A stretch of DNA of 64,000 nt, taken from contig JAXGMV010000001.1 in the NCBI GenBank assembly GCA_040768445.1, forward strand, positions 2,728,001 to 2,792,000. The letters are read 5' to 3'. The notes beneath the pieces are model-generated. The model did not search any database, was not told where the DNA came from, and was given only the letters and a program-made list of their open reading frames with translations. The position numbers and the translations under genes are program-made. This DNA comes from JAXGMV01 sp040768445 (GTDB lineage Bacteria > Chloroflexota > Anaerolineae > Anaerolineales > Anaerolineaceae). This document shows, piece by piece, positions 55,243-63,875 of the stretch (positions within the stretch are counted from its first letter, which is position 1; every line of letters starts with the position of its first letter).

Positions 55243-58200
55243 CTATTTTTTTGTGCCTGATTGTCCAAAAACTGAGGGGTATTTCTCAATAACCTTTTCC
55301 CAGGATTCTGCTAAATCGAAACGAATGACGGTATACCCGGTATCTTCCATACAATCTTGTTGGGTTTGGTCACGCTGTTGCCTTTCAGGATATAAGTGAT
55401 GTGGACCATCAACATAGATTGCAGCATGTTCCTGTTGATAAAAGAAATCAGGACGTGTATGACAGGTATCCAATAGAAGTTGTGCATGGCTTGGCAGCCG
55501 GAAGTTGCCTTTCTCTATGAAAGATAACCATTCTCGCTCAAGATCCGATTGGCAGAGATTCAACAGGTGTTGGCAATGTTCAGCTCTGGAGATGGTATGT
55601 GGAGACGATGTTGATGTACTTTGACTGCATTGCAACAGATATTCTTTGATCGTCTGACGGTCTAAATGCCGGTGATCCATTTGATTGGAATAACTCATCA
55701 GACAGTCATAACAGGCAGCCTCACAATCCTCTTTAGCATTTGGTGCGTGCTGAAAGTCCTCGCCAGTCTGTGGGTCAAAATGGCATACTTGTAACGCCTG
55801 GGCAGCTACTCTGGCAAATGCACCAGGATCATCAACCAGTCGTCGTAAAACTCCGGCGCCACCTTCTGCAGATTCGTAGAAAAGAATTAAGTGTCGTTCA
55901 TCACCGCTTGGTAACGGTTCTGCAGCGACTTCGCTGTCTTCAAGTTGGTATTCAACCTGAATTGCATTTTTCAACGCCGCTTGTAAGGATGCCATCTGTC
56001 CAAGCTCTAGTCCAGCACTTGGTTCGAAAAGTAAACAATTCTTATGATCCTCAACGAAAGGAACAACTCGTCTTATCTGAGGAGACATGGGGTCGTCAGC
56101 CTCAGGCGCAGTTTGATCATTTTCTTTTTTTTCCCAGTAACCTCTCTCAGTGTCAAGATTGAATCCATATTGCTGCTGATTAGCACGCCTTCGCCAGCCT
56201 AAATTGATGCGCCACAATGTCGCTGAATTACCATAAGTCATTTTCCCTATCAATTGACCCTGAAAATGAATTTCTGCATTACGGGCTGAGATAATGCCGC
56301 CATGATCGGCAAAACGAATGGCTGTGCGCAGTTCATACCCTTGACGTAAGCGCTCTTCTTCATCCGAGGAGATACGATCTCTTCGTTTAGTGGATACATT
56401 TTGAAGGCGGAATAAATTATTGATTGAAGCTTCCAATAAGGATCCACAACGTTCACAACGGTCAAGCCCATCACCTGTTGTAACAGGATGCAAATAACCA
56501 CATACTGGGCATTGCTTGGCTCGTATTACGGCAAACCCTTCACCAGTTTCTGAAACGGGTAAGTTCACCTTGTTAATGATGTACCTTGATCCCTCATGGT
56601 AAATAATTGAACGGGGGCCAAACTCCGAGATAGCTAGGAAACGTGGACGTGATAGGAATTCATCGTCCTGACTTCGGATGCGTCGGGCAGGAATATAAGC
56701 GGATAGGGGCAGGCGGGGAAAACTGTAACCCGGCAAGAAACCCTCGCTGGCAAAATAGCGATACGAGTAAAAGTCGGATTGGACAATATTCTTGGCTTCA
56801 GTTAGTAGCTCTAACTGGCTCTCAGCTTCCTGTCTCAATCTTCTTGCAGTATGACGGTCTTCAGAAGACCTTGTTGGATCATTGATAATTTCATGCTGTA
56901 CTTGCTGTTGATTTTTCGCAGCACGGTATAAGTTACGCCAACGCTCACAAGCCTGGTTAAATTGAAGGGAAATTTGGGAGAGTACACTGTCCAGCCAGCT
57001 ATCATTCCACCAATCGGTTTGAGTTAATTCTGATACGATATCGCTAAGAGCTACCTGAACTTTTTGTTTCGCTTTGGTACGATTGCTTTGGGAATTTAAC
57101 GCATCCTGAACAAAATCCAAACAGGCTAACGTAGATGAGTCAGAAAGGTCAAGCAAATCTTTAAGCGATGTACCGAGGCTCAACCCGGATTCAGCCAACC
57201 AAATTGCCTGGACATGGCTGCGTATTAGATCTTCATTCGTCATGTCGATCCTGGGTGGGGTAACTGCTCCTGAGACCATCAATCCAGGGCGTTTGAAATA
57301 ATACTGGTCATGAGGACTTCCAATGGTGCAATAAGTAAAGACCATCGCCGGTTGTCCGCTTCTACCTGCACGCCCACTGCGTTGCGCATAATTAGCAGGA
57401 GTAGGTGGTACATTACGCATATTGACTGCATTTAGCTCGGCGATATCCACCCCCAATTCCATGGTTGGTGAGCAGTAAAGAATCGGTAATTCTGCAGTGC
57501 GGAATCTTGCCTCACGTACTTCCCGTTGGATTGAAGGAACCTGAGCTGTGTGTTCTCGAGCTTCGATCCCTAATATTTGTTTGTCTACAGTTTCGTAGAA
57601 ATTCACAAAGAATTTATTCGTCTTGCCCCCACTTTCAGGCATACGTGGAACACGGATTGGGTCGTGAAAAGCGAGTTTTCCATCTCCAACCTTCCAGATC
57701 ATCCCAGAAGCGAGTAATTGGTATCCTGGTTTATGACCAACATCATCCTTTTCATCAACAGCAATTTCCACGAGGCCTGCTGTGTGCAAGTTCTCGAGGA
57801 TTTGCTCAATAATTTCTCCAGTATCATCCAACGAGATGTGAGCATGAAAGTCTGGGAAGGTTGTGTTCCTGCGTAAGAATTGACCGTATCCACCCCTCGG
57901 CGAGAGAAAAATATTGCCACCGTAGTCAAGTGTGTCATCAAGCTTTCGTCTGGGGAACAAGATAGAAGAATGCTCAAGTATCTCGTTTTCATCCATCGCC
58001 CAAGGATTAATTAAGTATTGAGTACTGAGCTGCAGTAATCTTTCCTGTTTACTCTGATCTAGATAGGTAACCTTAATCGCCAATTCACGACGCATATAAT
58101 CTAACAAAATCTTCGCTATTCGTATTCTGGTCTGTGGCGTTGCTGAGGAAAGAATTTGATGAGTATTCTGCCATTCGTCTTCATCAGTACATAATTCTTC

Positions 58201-60438
58201 TAAGGAAGCATATTCGATTCTAAGTAAACCCGATTGCTCAAGATTTGGAGAAGTAATACGCCATCCACGTTTGAGATCACGATAGATTCTATAACCTAGC
58301 ACTTCTTGTAAAGCCTGTTCAGTTTTAATCTTCTGTGTATAAAGAACTTCTGGATTGCTGGCATAGTACTCGATGGGTAGGTTCAAGGATTCAAATACCT
58401 TCATCGTTAAGACATCATGAGAAATTCCTGTTTGTTCATTCGCTTTCACTGCTCGATATAAGGCTGAACGTAGTAAAGTTGTTTCCACAAAATCGTTGAA
58501 GTGACCGGCTTGAAGTGAAGCATCCTGTCGGTTATCTGTGAAACTGAGGAGTTTTCTGGCTTTTGGTAATAAATCCTGATCATTTCTTAATTGACGAATT
58601 AAGGACATACTCAGAATTGTTGTGTCTGTTGAACGACCGCCGGAACTTAGCTCGGTAAGTTTTGCAAAATCAGATGATTGGCGTGCGCCGTAGGATACGC
58701 CGCAATGAAGGCAGAATCGGAAGGGTGCTTTCAAATACGCCACTCGCTGACCAGCTTCTCCTTTTTTTCCATCCGGACTGATCCTGACTACTTCGGGTAG
58801 GTTTTTACGTTGACTTTTCTTAATAGCTAATTCGCCATCACTTTCTTCAAGCCAATCGTCTGGAAGACGCTCAATAGCGTCATAATTATCTTCCGGCCAG
58901 GGATTATCCTGGTTTAGATAGAGGAATCCTGCTTCACCTCTTTCAGAATCTCTGTTCTCGTTTAGCTCACGCGTTAGAAATATCTCAGACCCGCTTTCAT
59001 GATCTTTTGTTCGACTAACAACGTAATACTCCTGACCACACTCACGGCAAAAAGCCAGGGGAAGTAATACTTTGTCTCTTTCACCAGGTACAAATTTTTG
59101 TCCATATACAGTAATGTGGCGATCCAGCTCAGTGTCCACTGATGCATAGACCGTATCTCCACGGCTTATAAACTGGTGTAATCGGAAAGCAAAAACCGGA
59201 AAATTCGTCTCAGGATTAGCGATCGAATACCCTTTTAACAAAATAGCCTGAAGTGCATGAATGCAGATATCTACTGGTAATCCAGTAAGGTTACTCAATT
59301 CATGTCCAGCACCATCGTTGCCAGTCAGACTCTTAGGAAAGGCGCGCACCAGACGACCACTCTCTTGATCCGTGGTTAAGCCTAGTCTGCTCTCAACCCA
59401 GCTTGCCAATGGAAGGTGAATATACTCGTTATACGTATTTGGCAAATTGAGGTTTTGGATACTCGCCCTAAGTTCTGAAACAAAAACCTCATCAGTAATA
59501 AGGTATTCTTTTGTTGCCCGACGCAGGGTTTCTCCAATAACACTTTCAGAGTGTACCAAATCTCCAAACAATTTCGATGCGACTTCAGCAACTTCAATAC
59601 GCTGTTGATCTAGGCTACCAGCACCCGCTAAAGTCGCCGATGTACCAATACACTGTAATTGATAAGCATGCAAAGCCTCACGAACACGCCGAACGAGCAT
59701 TGAAACATCTGCTCCCTGGCGCCCTCGATATGTGTGCAGTTCATCAAGAACCAGGAATCTCAAGCCTTGGGCAGCATTAACCAGAGTCTTTCGCTCTTCA
59801 GGGCGAGTTAAGATCAGTTCCAACATGACATAGTTAGTCAGTAAAATATCCGGCGGATTCGACATGATTCGATTTTTTTCCTGGTCATTTTCCTGACCGG
59901 TATACCGCTCAAAAGTGACTGGCTCTTTACCATCTGGATAACCAAATTTTAGGAATTTTTCCAATTCACCTTTTTGGCTATTTGCCAATGCATTCATTGG
60001 ATAAATAATGATTGCCTGAATTCCTTTGCCACTCCCGTGCCGCAATACATAATCGACTATTGGGATAATATAGGCAAGGCTTTTTCCAGATCCAGTTCCA
60101 GTTGTAAGAATATAGTTATGACCTTCTCGAGCCGTTCTGATGGCATCTTCCTGATGCTTATGCAGACGTAACGGTTGACCGAATTCGTCAGTTTTTTGTT
60201 TGCGACGAAATATTCGTTTGCACTCTTTGTGCAGAAGACCTTCATTGCATAAATCGTCAATCCATTTTCCAGATTCAAAGGTGGGATTCAGTTGTATCAA
60301 AGGGTCGGGCCACAATAATCCTTGACCAATACTCTGGTCAACATAGTCTTTGATTTTTTTATCACGTATTTGGATAAAGCTGGATATATAAGATGAATAA
60401 TCGCTAATCAGAGATCTTCGAAGATCAAACACATTCAT
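55243..60438 (-). CDS. YprA/DruE-like DEAD/DEAH helicase with DUF1998-like region and nuclease tail
   Basis: A 1731-residue giant helicase. Walker A is TGTGSGKS (113-120), DELH (232-235) is the DEAH box, SAT at 267-269, and motif VI YAQRSGRAGRSGQ. Middle Cys pairs CRECGQEY and CLHCGVSY, and C-terminal CPVCGY/CERCGS, then CEAACYDCLMSYSNQ are DUF1998-like zinc clusters. The last 90 residues have PDFFYQQEH, IYVDGPHH and VIRFDL, a Vsr/DUF559 nuclease fold. It combines what DISARM splits between DrmA and DrmB, and its architecture is like Druantia DruE. It leads the operon. Confidence 0.88.
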   Translation of the reverse strand: MNVFDLRRSLISDYSSYISSFIQIRDKKIKDYVDQSIGQGLLWPDPLIQLNPTFESGKWIDDLCNEGLLHKECKRIFRRKQKTDEFGQPLRLHKHQEDAIRTAREGHNYILTTGTGSGKSLAYIIPIVDYVLRHGSGKGIQAIIIYPMNALANSQKGELEKFLKFGYPDGKEPVTFERYTGQENDQEKNRIMSNPPDILLTNYVMLELILTRPEERKTLVNAAQGLRFLVLDELHTYRGRQGADVSMLVRRVREALHAYQLQCIGTSATLAGAGSLDQQRIEVAEVASKLFGDLVHSESVIGETLRRATKEYLITDEVFVSELRASIQNLNLPNTYNEYIHLPLASWVESRLGLTTDQESGRLVRAFPKSLTGNDGAGHELSNLTGLPVDICIHALQAILLKGYSIANPETNFPVFAFRLHQFISRGDTVYASVDTELDRHITVYGQKFVPGERDKVLLPLAFCRECGQEYYVVSRTKDHESGSEIFLTRELNENRDSERGEAGFLYLNQDNPWPEDNYDAIERLPDDWLEESDGELAIKKSQRKNLPEVVRISPDGKKGEAGQRVAYLKAPFRFCLHCGVSYGARQSSDFAKLTELSSGGRSTDTTILSMSLIRQLRNDQDLLPKARKLLSFTDNRQDASLQAGHFNDFVETTLLRSALYRAVKANEQTGISHDVLTMKVFESLNLPIEYYASNPEVLYTQKIKTEQALQEVLGYRIYRDLKRGWRITSPNLEQSGLLRIEYASLEELCTDEDEWQNTHQILSSATPQTRIRIAKILLDYMRRELAIKVTYLDQSKQERLLQLSTQYLINPWAMDENEILEHSSILFPRRKLDDTLDYGGNIFLSPRGGYGQFLRRNTTFPDFHAHISLDDTGEIIEQILENLHTAGLVEIAVDEKDDVGHKPGYQLLASGMIWKVGDGKLAFHDPIRVPRMPESGGKTNKFFVNFYETVDKQILGIEAREHTAQVPSIQREVREARFRTAELPILYCSPTMELGVDIAELNAVNMRNVPPTPANYAQRSGRAGRSGQPAMVFTYCTIGSPHDQYYFKRPGLMVSGAVTPPRIDMTNEDLIRSHVQAIWLAESGLSLGTSLKDLLDLSDSSTLACLDFVQDALNSQSNRTKAKQKVQVALSDIVSELTQTDWWNDSWLDSVLSQISLQFNQACERWRNLYRAAKNQQQVQHEIINDPTRSSEDRHTARRLRQEAESQLELLTEAKNIVQSDFYSYRYFASEGFLPGYSFPRLPLSAYIPARRIRSQDDEFLSRPRFLAISEFGPRSIIYHEGSRYIINKVNLPVSETGEGFAVIRAKQCPVCGYLHPVTTGDGLDRCERCGSLLEASINNLFRLQNVSTKRRDRISSDEEERLRQGYELRTAIRFADHGGIISARNAEIHFQGQLIGKMTYGNSATLWRINLGWRRRANQQQYGFNLDTERGYWEKKENDQTAPEADDPMSPQIRRVVPFVEDHKNCLLFEPSAGLELGQMASLQAALKNAIQVEYQLEDSEVAAEPLPSGDERHLILFYESAEGGAGVLRRLVDDPGAFARVAAQALQVCHFDPQTGEDFQHAPNAKEDCEAACYDCLMSYSNQMDHRHLDRQTIKEYLLQCSQSTSTSSPHTISRAEHCQHLLNLCQSDLEREWLSFIEKGNFRLPSHAQLLLDTCHTRPDFFYQQEHAAIYVDGPHHLYPERQQRDQTQQDCMEDTGYTVIRFDLAESWEKVIEKYPSVFGQSGTKK

Positions 60439-60962
60439 GGTGTCCCCCTATTGGGTTTGTTCCATTAAAATTTTGCAAAAATTGCATCTCATCATTTTTT
60501 CAATGAATTATGTCCTGCCTGATCATATTAGAATTATTTGTGGTAAATAGTCTGTCATACAACCAGTGATCTAAAGCCTCATATCAGAAATGCCAGTGCC
60601 GGCCAACTTTTCAGCAAAGAATTTTTCAATCCTGAGCCAGGTGATCCAAAGTCAAAAGGAGAATTGCAATAAATCGTAAGATCTCTTAAATTCTTGTGCG
60701 AAAAGGGGTATGCAGTCATCTTCGCCTCCTTTCCGAGAACGAGACAATCGGGTTAATTATATACTCGTTATTGGTATTGGTTGTTTGGTTATACTTCAAT
60801 TAACCAAGAAATATGTCGCACAACCTTTCTTTGGCGACATAAACACCAGGCGGGAATCAAATCACCTCGGTCAATAATCCATCGGATCAGGTTTGACTGC
60901 AATTTAACTCAGCCTATAGCAATTTGGATTTGGTCGGAAAATTAGGGAAAATCGGCGAATAT
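60439..60962. promoter_or_regulatory. Regulatory region upstream of the defence operon
   Basis: A 524-nt gap. A TATAAT on the minus strand (60761-60756) lacks a strong -35. Inverted repeats flank it: GGTTAATT (60751-60758) with AATTAACC (60798-60805), and ATGTCGC (60813-60819) with GCGACAT (60834-60840). A 46-codon open frame with AGGAGG lies between the promoter and the helicase. These are plausible operator sites for an unknown regulator. Confidence 0.4.
60579..60719 (-). CDS. Possible 46-aa leader or small protein
   Basis: A 46-codon frame from ATG 60719 with AAAGGAGG and a 5-nt spacer, one of the best ribosome sites in the island. The sequence MTAYPFSHKNLRD... ending in ...ALAFLI is not recognised. 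It could be a leader peptide for the helicase, a small protein, or chance. Confidence 0.25.
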   Translation of the reverse strand: MTAYPFSHKNLRDLTIYCNSPFDFGSPGSGLKNSLLKSWPALAFLI

Positions 60963-61823
60963 TCAACTTGCATCACGTGATTGCTGATGCATTTTCATCA
61001 GCTCTTGCAAAGTCGTTGGTTCAAAGAATAAGTCCCGTTCGATGGGTAACCCCATAGGTCCACAAGTCTTTTCCAGCTCCTGGAGCGAGAAGTAACCCAG
61101 CTCCAATTCGAACCCATTTACCAAACCAAAGAAAAGGTCGTTCCCATCGAACTCGCTACCATACCAAGTCCAGTTGCTATCAGGGGTGAAGTATTTGACC
61201 TTAGCAAGAGCTTGTAAGCCCAGGTTTTCCTGACTATAAAGCACTGGCAGTGATTCCTGCACTTTCTCGTCCATCAAGGGAGCTGGTTTCGGGATACTGT
61301 TTTCATCCGCCTCCTCCGCAAAATACAACAACGACCAACCAATATCTTCCATTTCTGCAATAGCTCCATCTTCATCAGTGAGGTCTGCCAACCAGTCAAA
61401 CATAGCTCCAACCTGTGATTGATGTTCGTTGCCATACTCACTGTGAATATCATTGGTTCGTTGTTTGAGAATTTCCTCAACCTCTTCTTTTTTGATCTGT
61501 TTCTTTAGTCTCTCAGGACTCAGGTCAGTCTTGAACCAGAACCATTCATCCTCTATCAGCCGTTCCCGGTACTCGTGATAGCCAAGGCCATAGAAGGTAA
61601 TCCCAACTCTTTCGGATGATCCAGGCTTGCTTACAGTGACAAAGAGGAAATTTCCATAGTTGTTTTCAGAGTCCAGCACTTCATGGATGGCGGTCTTTTC
61701 ATCCTTGAGGAATTCAAGGAATCGCTCTTTACTTACTCGGGAAAAAAGCTGCTCACTTTCCGAGAGACCAAACATTTCGGCAGAGTTTTTAGGGGCAGGC
61801 TGCGGCTGACTTTCATGATTCAT
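60963..61823 (-). CDS. DUF2958-domain protein with long N-terminal domain
   Basis: A 286-residue protein. Residues about 207-275 (AKVKYFTPDSNWTWYGSEFDG, FFGLVNG, then GYFSLQELE and IERDLFFEP) are a DUF2958 domain, found on plasmids and ICEs. The first 195 residues are unrecognised and strongly acidic. AGGAGG lies 4 nt before ATG. It is probably cytoplasmic; function unknown. A second, single-domain DUF2958 protein lies at 63403-63711. Confidence 0.7.
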   Translation of the reverse strand: MNHESQPQPAPKNSAEMFGLSESEQLFSRVSKERFLEFLKDEKTAIHEVLDSENNYGNFLFVTVSKPGSSERVGITFYGLGYHEYRERLIEDEWFWFKTDLSPERLKKQIKKEEVEEILKQRTNDIHSEYGNEHQSQVGAMFDWLADLTDEDGAIAEMEDIGWSLLYFAEEADENSIPKPAPLMDEKVQESLPVLYSQENLGLQALAKVKYFTPDSNWTWYGSEFDGNDLFFGLVNGFELELGYFSLQELEKTCGPMGLPIERDLFFEPTTLQELMKMHQQSRDAS

Positions 61824-61862
61824 ATACCTCCTGGAGGTAAATTGATAATGGTCAGGCAGGGT

Positions 61863-62363
61863 TTATTGTTCAACTAGTGCTTGATATATCTGCTCCAAAA
61901 ATTGTTTTGATGTAATAGACTGTTCGCCCATCCAAGTATGCGCTTCGTCAACAGAAACCAATCGACGGTGAATGAACCACTGCCAATAGCTACTTTCAGG
62001 GGTAAGACTGACACCTTGATATCTGCCAATTTCAAATACACCGTGGTTGGTCATAGCCAGGGAATGCCTGACACAGTTCATGAAGCCGCTGTAACCGATT
62101 GGACGGGGATCAAAGAGTATCACCGAGTGGTTGGTGTCATCAAGCTCATTGAACCCATTGATACACAATGCTCTATTTGTTAAAGCAAACTCAGCTTGGG
62201 CGATACCCATAAAAGGAATTGAAAGCCCTAAGGCTTTTACCAGTAAGTAATTTACATCAAAATCAAGATCTTTTATCCCAACCTGGAAGTCATACTTTCG
62301 GTCGGGGCTTTTGAAGGCATTATTGTAGGTTTCAACAAATCTGTTTTGCTCTACCCCCTGCAT
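61863..62363 (-). CDS. Hypothetical protein of the mobile element
   Basis: A 166-residue protein I do not recognise. It has a plausible alpha/beta composition, with an HSVILFDPRPIGYSGFMNC and MTNHGVFEIGRYQG segment and no membrane helix. It lies 39 nt upstream (minus strand) of the DUF2958 protein gene, in the same direction, so they may be cotranscribed. No Shine-Dalgarno is evident, so the start is uncertain. Confidence 0.55.
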   Translation of the reverse strand: MQGVEQNRFVETYNNAFKSPDRKYDFQVGIKDLDFDVNYLLVKALGLSIPFMGIAQAEFALTNRALCINGFNELDDTNHSVILFDPRPIGYSGFMNCVRHSLAMTNHGVFEIGRYQGVSLTPESSYWQWFIHRRLVSVDEAHTWMGEQSITSKQFLEQIYQALVEQ

Positions 62364-62621
62364 GGCCGGATTATATTAAATGGTTATTGAAAAGTCAATT
62401 GGCAATAAATAGTTGAAGGAAACGATATCATGCAGACCTGGTATGCGGCATTGAAGCAGCTCGCTTCATGAGTTGATCTATTCCACTTCATAACGCTTCA
62501 TTTTCCAGTCTGACCTTACCACCTGCAAACATTGCTGTGAATACCAATATTCCAGTGGTGTAATGACTTTACTGGATCTTGACGGCTATCTCGATAAGGG
62601 CACGTTTCTGAAGCAGATTTA

Positions 62622-62909
62622 TTAGACCTTTGCAGGCCGCTCCTTTGCTACTTTAGGCTGAGTCCTGGTGGGGTTATTGTTTGAATTATCTACAGGGAGA
62701 TTCTGGGTCATTTCCAGGAAGGTCTTGGTGAAATTCTGAACATACTCAGGGAATAAAGGGATGCTCACTCTGTCCCAATCCTCGTTCTCGCCTTTGAACC
62801 GGCTCATGGTAAGCATCAAATACGGCTTTCCCTGCCTCGTTACCTTGACGTCAAAGAAGTAGGTAATAGAGCCTGCCCTAACAGACTGGCTGTTTTTTTG
62901 ATCGTTCAT
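62622..62909 (-). CDS. PUR-like single-strand nucleic acid-binding protein (candidate)
   Basis: A 95-residue protein. SITYFFDVKVTRQGKPYLMLTMSRFKGE and the later WDRVSIPLFPEYVQNFTKTFLEM resemble PUR-domain (PurA/DUF3276) proteins that bind single-stranded DNA or RNA. The tail is a disordered TQPKVAKERPAKV. GGGAGGTG precedes ATG. The next gene upstream encodes an SSB-like protein, so a DNA-processing or replication role for the pair is likely. Confidence 0.55.
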   Translation of the reverse strand: MNDQKNSQSVRAGSITYFFDVKVTRQGKPYLMLTMSRFKGENEDWDRVSIPLFPEYVQNFTKTFLEMTQNLPVDNSNNNPTRTQPKVAKERPAKV

Positions 62910-63054
62910 TGTATTTCACCTCCCTCCCCGGTTGAATTATCTGAATTATTGTGGAATGATGGGATCCTGAGTTAATGCAAAAACATCATAGCACACTCAA
63001 ACATACAACCTTACAAACCGATTTGCCCCAATCGGGGGTGGGTGGGTACGCCGC

Positions 63055-63078
63055 ACAGGGAGCCCGAAGGCTCCCTGT
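63055..63078 (-). terminator. Hairpin downstream of the SSB-like gene
   Basis: A perfect 10-bp stem (63055-63064 with 63069-63078) closed by a CGAA tetraloop lies just after the SSB-like stop on the minus strand. The following sequence is not T-rich. Confidence 0.6.
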
Positions 63079-63085
63079 AAACCGC

Positions 63086-63388
63086 TTACGCTTTATCATT
63101 TTCGACCGGCGCTTCAAAACGGAGCTGGTCGGCTATCACGTTTAGTTGTCCACGCTGACTAACAGCCAAGCGACCCTCAACCAAGATGCAACGCCCTTGG
63201 ATCACTGCTTGAGCAGCTTTCTCGGCTAAGACACCAAAAGCCAGCACCGTGAAGCTGGTTGGCTGGTTCAAACCGGATTTGACTGCCAATTGGAAGACAG
63301 AATATGGAGATTTGTCTTTCTTGGAGAGATGGCGCTTCAAGTCCCCATTTGCATTGCCGACCAGGATCAGTCTTTGATAATTTATCAT
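63086..63388 (-). CDS. Single-stranded DNA-binding (SSB-like) protein
   Basis: A 100-residue OB-fold protein. INYQRLILVGNANGDLKRH, SFTVLAFGVLAEKAAQ and CILVEGRLAVSQRGQL follow the SSB core, but the acidic tail of chromosomal SSB is missing, as with plasmid SSBs. GGGAGGTG precedes ATG. It is 14 nt from the following DUF2958 gene. Likely protects single strands during element replication or transfer. Confidence 0.72.
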   Translation of the reverse strand: MINYQRLILVGNANGDLKRHLSKKDKSPYSVFQLAVKSGLNQPTSFTVLAFGVLAEKAAQAVIQGRCILVEGRLAVSQRGQLNVIADQLRFEAPVENDKA

Positions 63389-63402
63389 CTTTCACCTCCC
63401 AA

Positions 63403-63711
63403 TTACTTTGTATTGATAATCTGGCTGGCTCGCTGTTCTTCAAAATAGAGGTCACGCTCTATTCCCAGCCCAAAGCTGCCACGATACTCTTCCAGCTCAG
63501 TTAGAGAGAAAGAACCCCATTCGTCATTCCAATCCCCGAAGATGGAGACATAGCCGAAGAATATCCGGTCATTGGGGTCATACTCACTGGCGTACCAGGT
63601 ACCTGCTCCGGTTGGATTGAAAAACTTAGCTAGGAAAATGGGGTCAGGGTCATTCTCCTGCGAGCCAACCTTAGCAAAGCGTTGCTCAAGCTCCTTTGTC
63701 ATGAGTTTCAT
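63403..63711 (-). CDS. DUF2958 protein
   Basis: A 102-residue protein consisting mostly of a DUF2958 domain: FLAKFFNPTGAGTWYASEYD, FFGYV, WGSFSLTELE and IERDLYFEE. It is a diverged relative of the C-terminal domain of the 286-residue protein at 60963-61823. The domain is common on mobile elements, with no known function. Confidence 0.7.
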   Translation of the reverse strand: MKLMTKELEQRFAKVGSQENDPDPIFLAKFFNPTGAGTWYASEYDPNDRIFFGYVSIFGDWNDEWGSFSLTELEEYRGSFGLGIERDLYFEEQRASQIINTK

Positions 63712-63758
63712 TCATTTTCACCACCTTTCTGTTTCCAGTAAGCGGTTTCTAATGGGTT

Positions 63759-63875
63759 GCTCACTGGCAGCTCTGGTAGACAGTTGACAGTAGCAAGTCA
63801 TTATCGAGGCGCAGCCACGACTTGACGTGCGTTAAACTGTCAACTGGTAAGATCCCGCTGGACGTGCCAGTGAGC
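63759..63875. repeat. Nested inverted repeats at the right end
   Basis: Outer arms GCTCACTGGCA (63759-63769) and TGCCAGTGAGC (63865-63875) match perfectly over 11 bp. Inner arms CAGTTGACAGT (63781-63791) and ACTGTCAACTG (63836-63846) match over 11 bp. A third pair CAAGTC (63794-63799) and GACTTG (63819-63824) lies inside. It lies upstream of the DUF2958 gene, with no gene recognised in 63712-64000. Confidence 0.75.

Noticed and set aside
46036..60438. Standard DISARM or BREX system
   Set aside because: No separate DrmB, no HKD phospholipase DrmC, and no BrxC, PglZ or BrxL gene is present; only the methyltransferase looks PglX-like.
62364..62621. Plus-strand 42-codon stretch ending in ...DGYLDKGTFLKQIY
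   Set aside because: Protein-like composition, but its only ATG leaves 20 codons and no ribosome site; at most a gene remnant.
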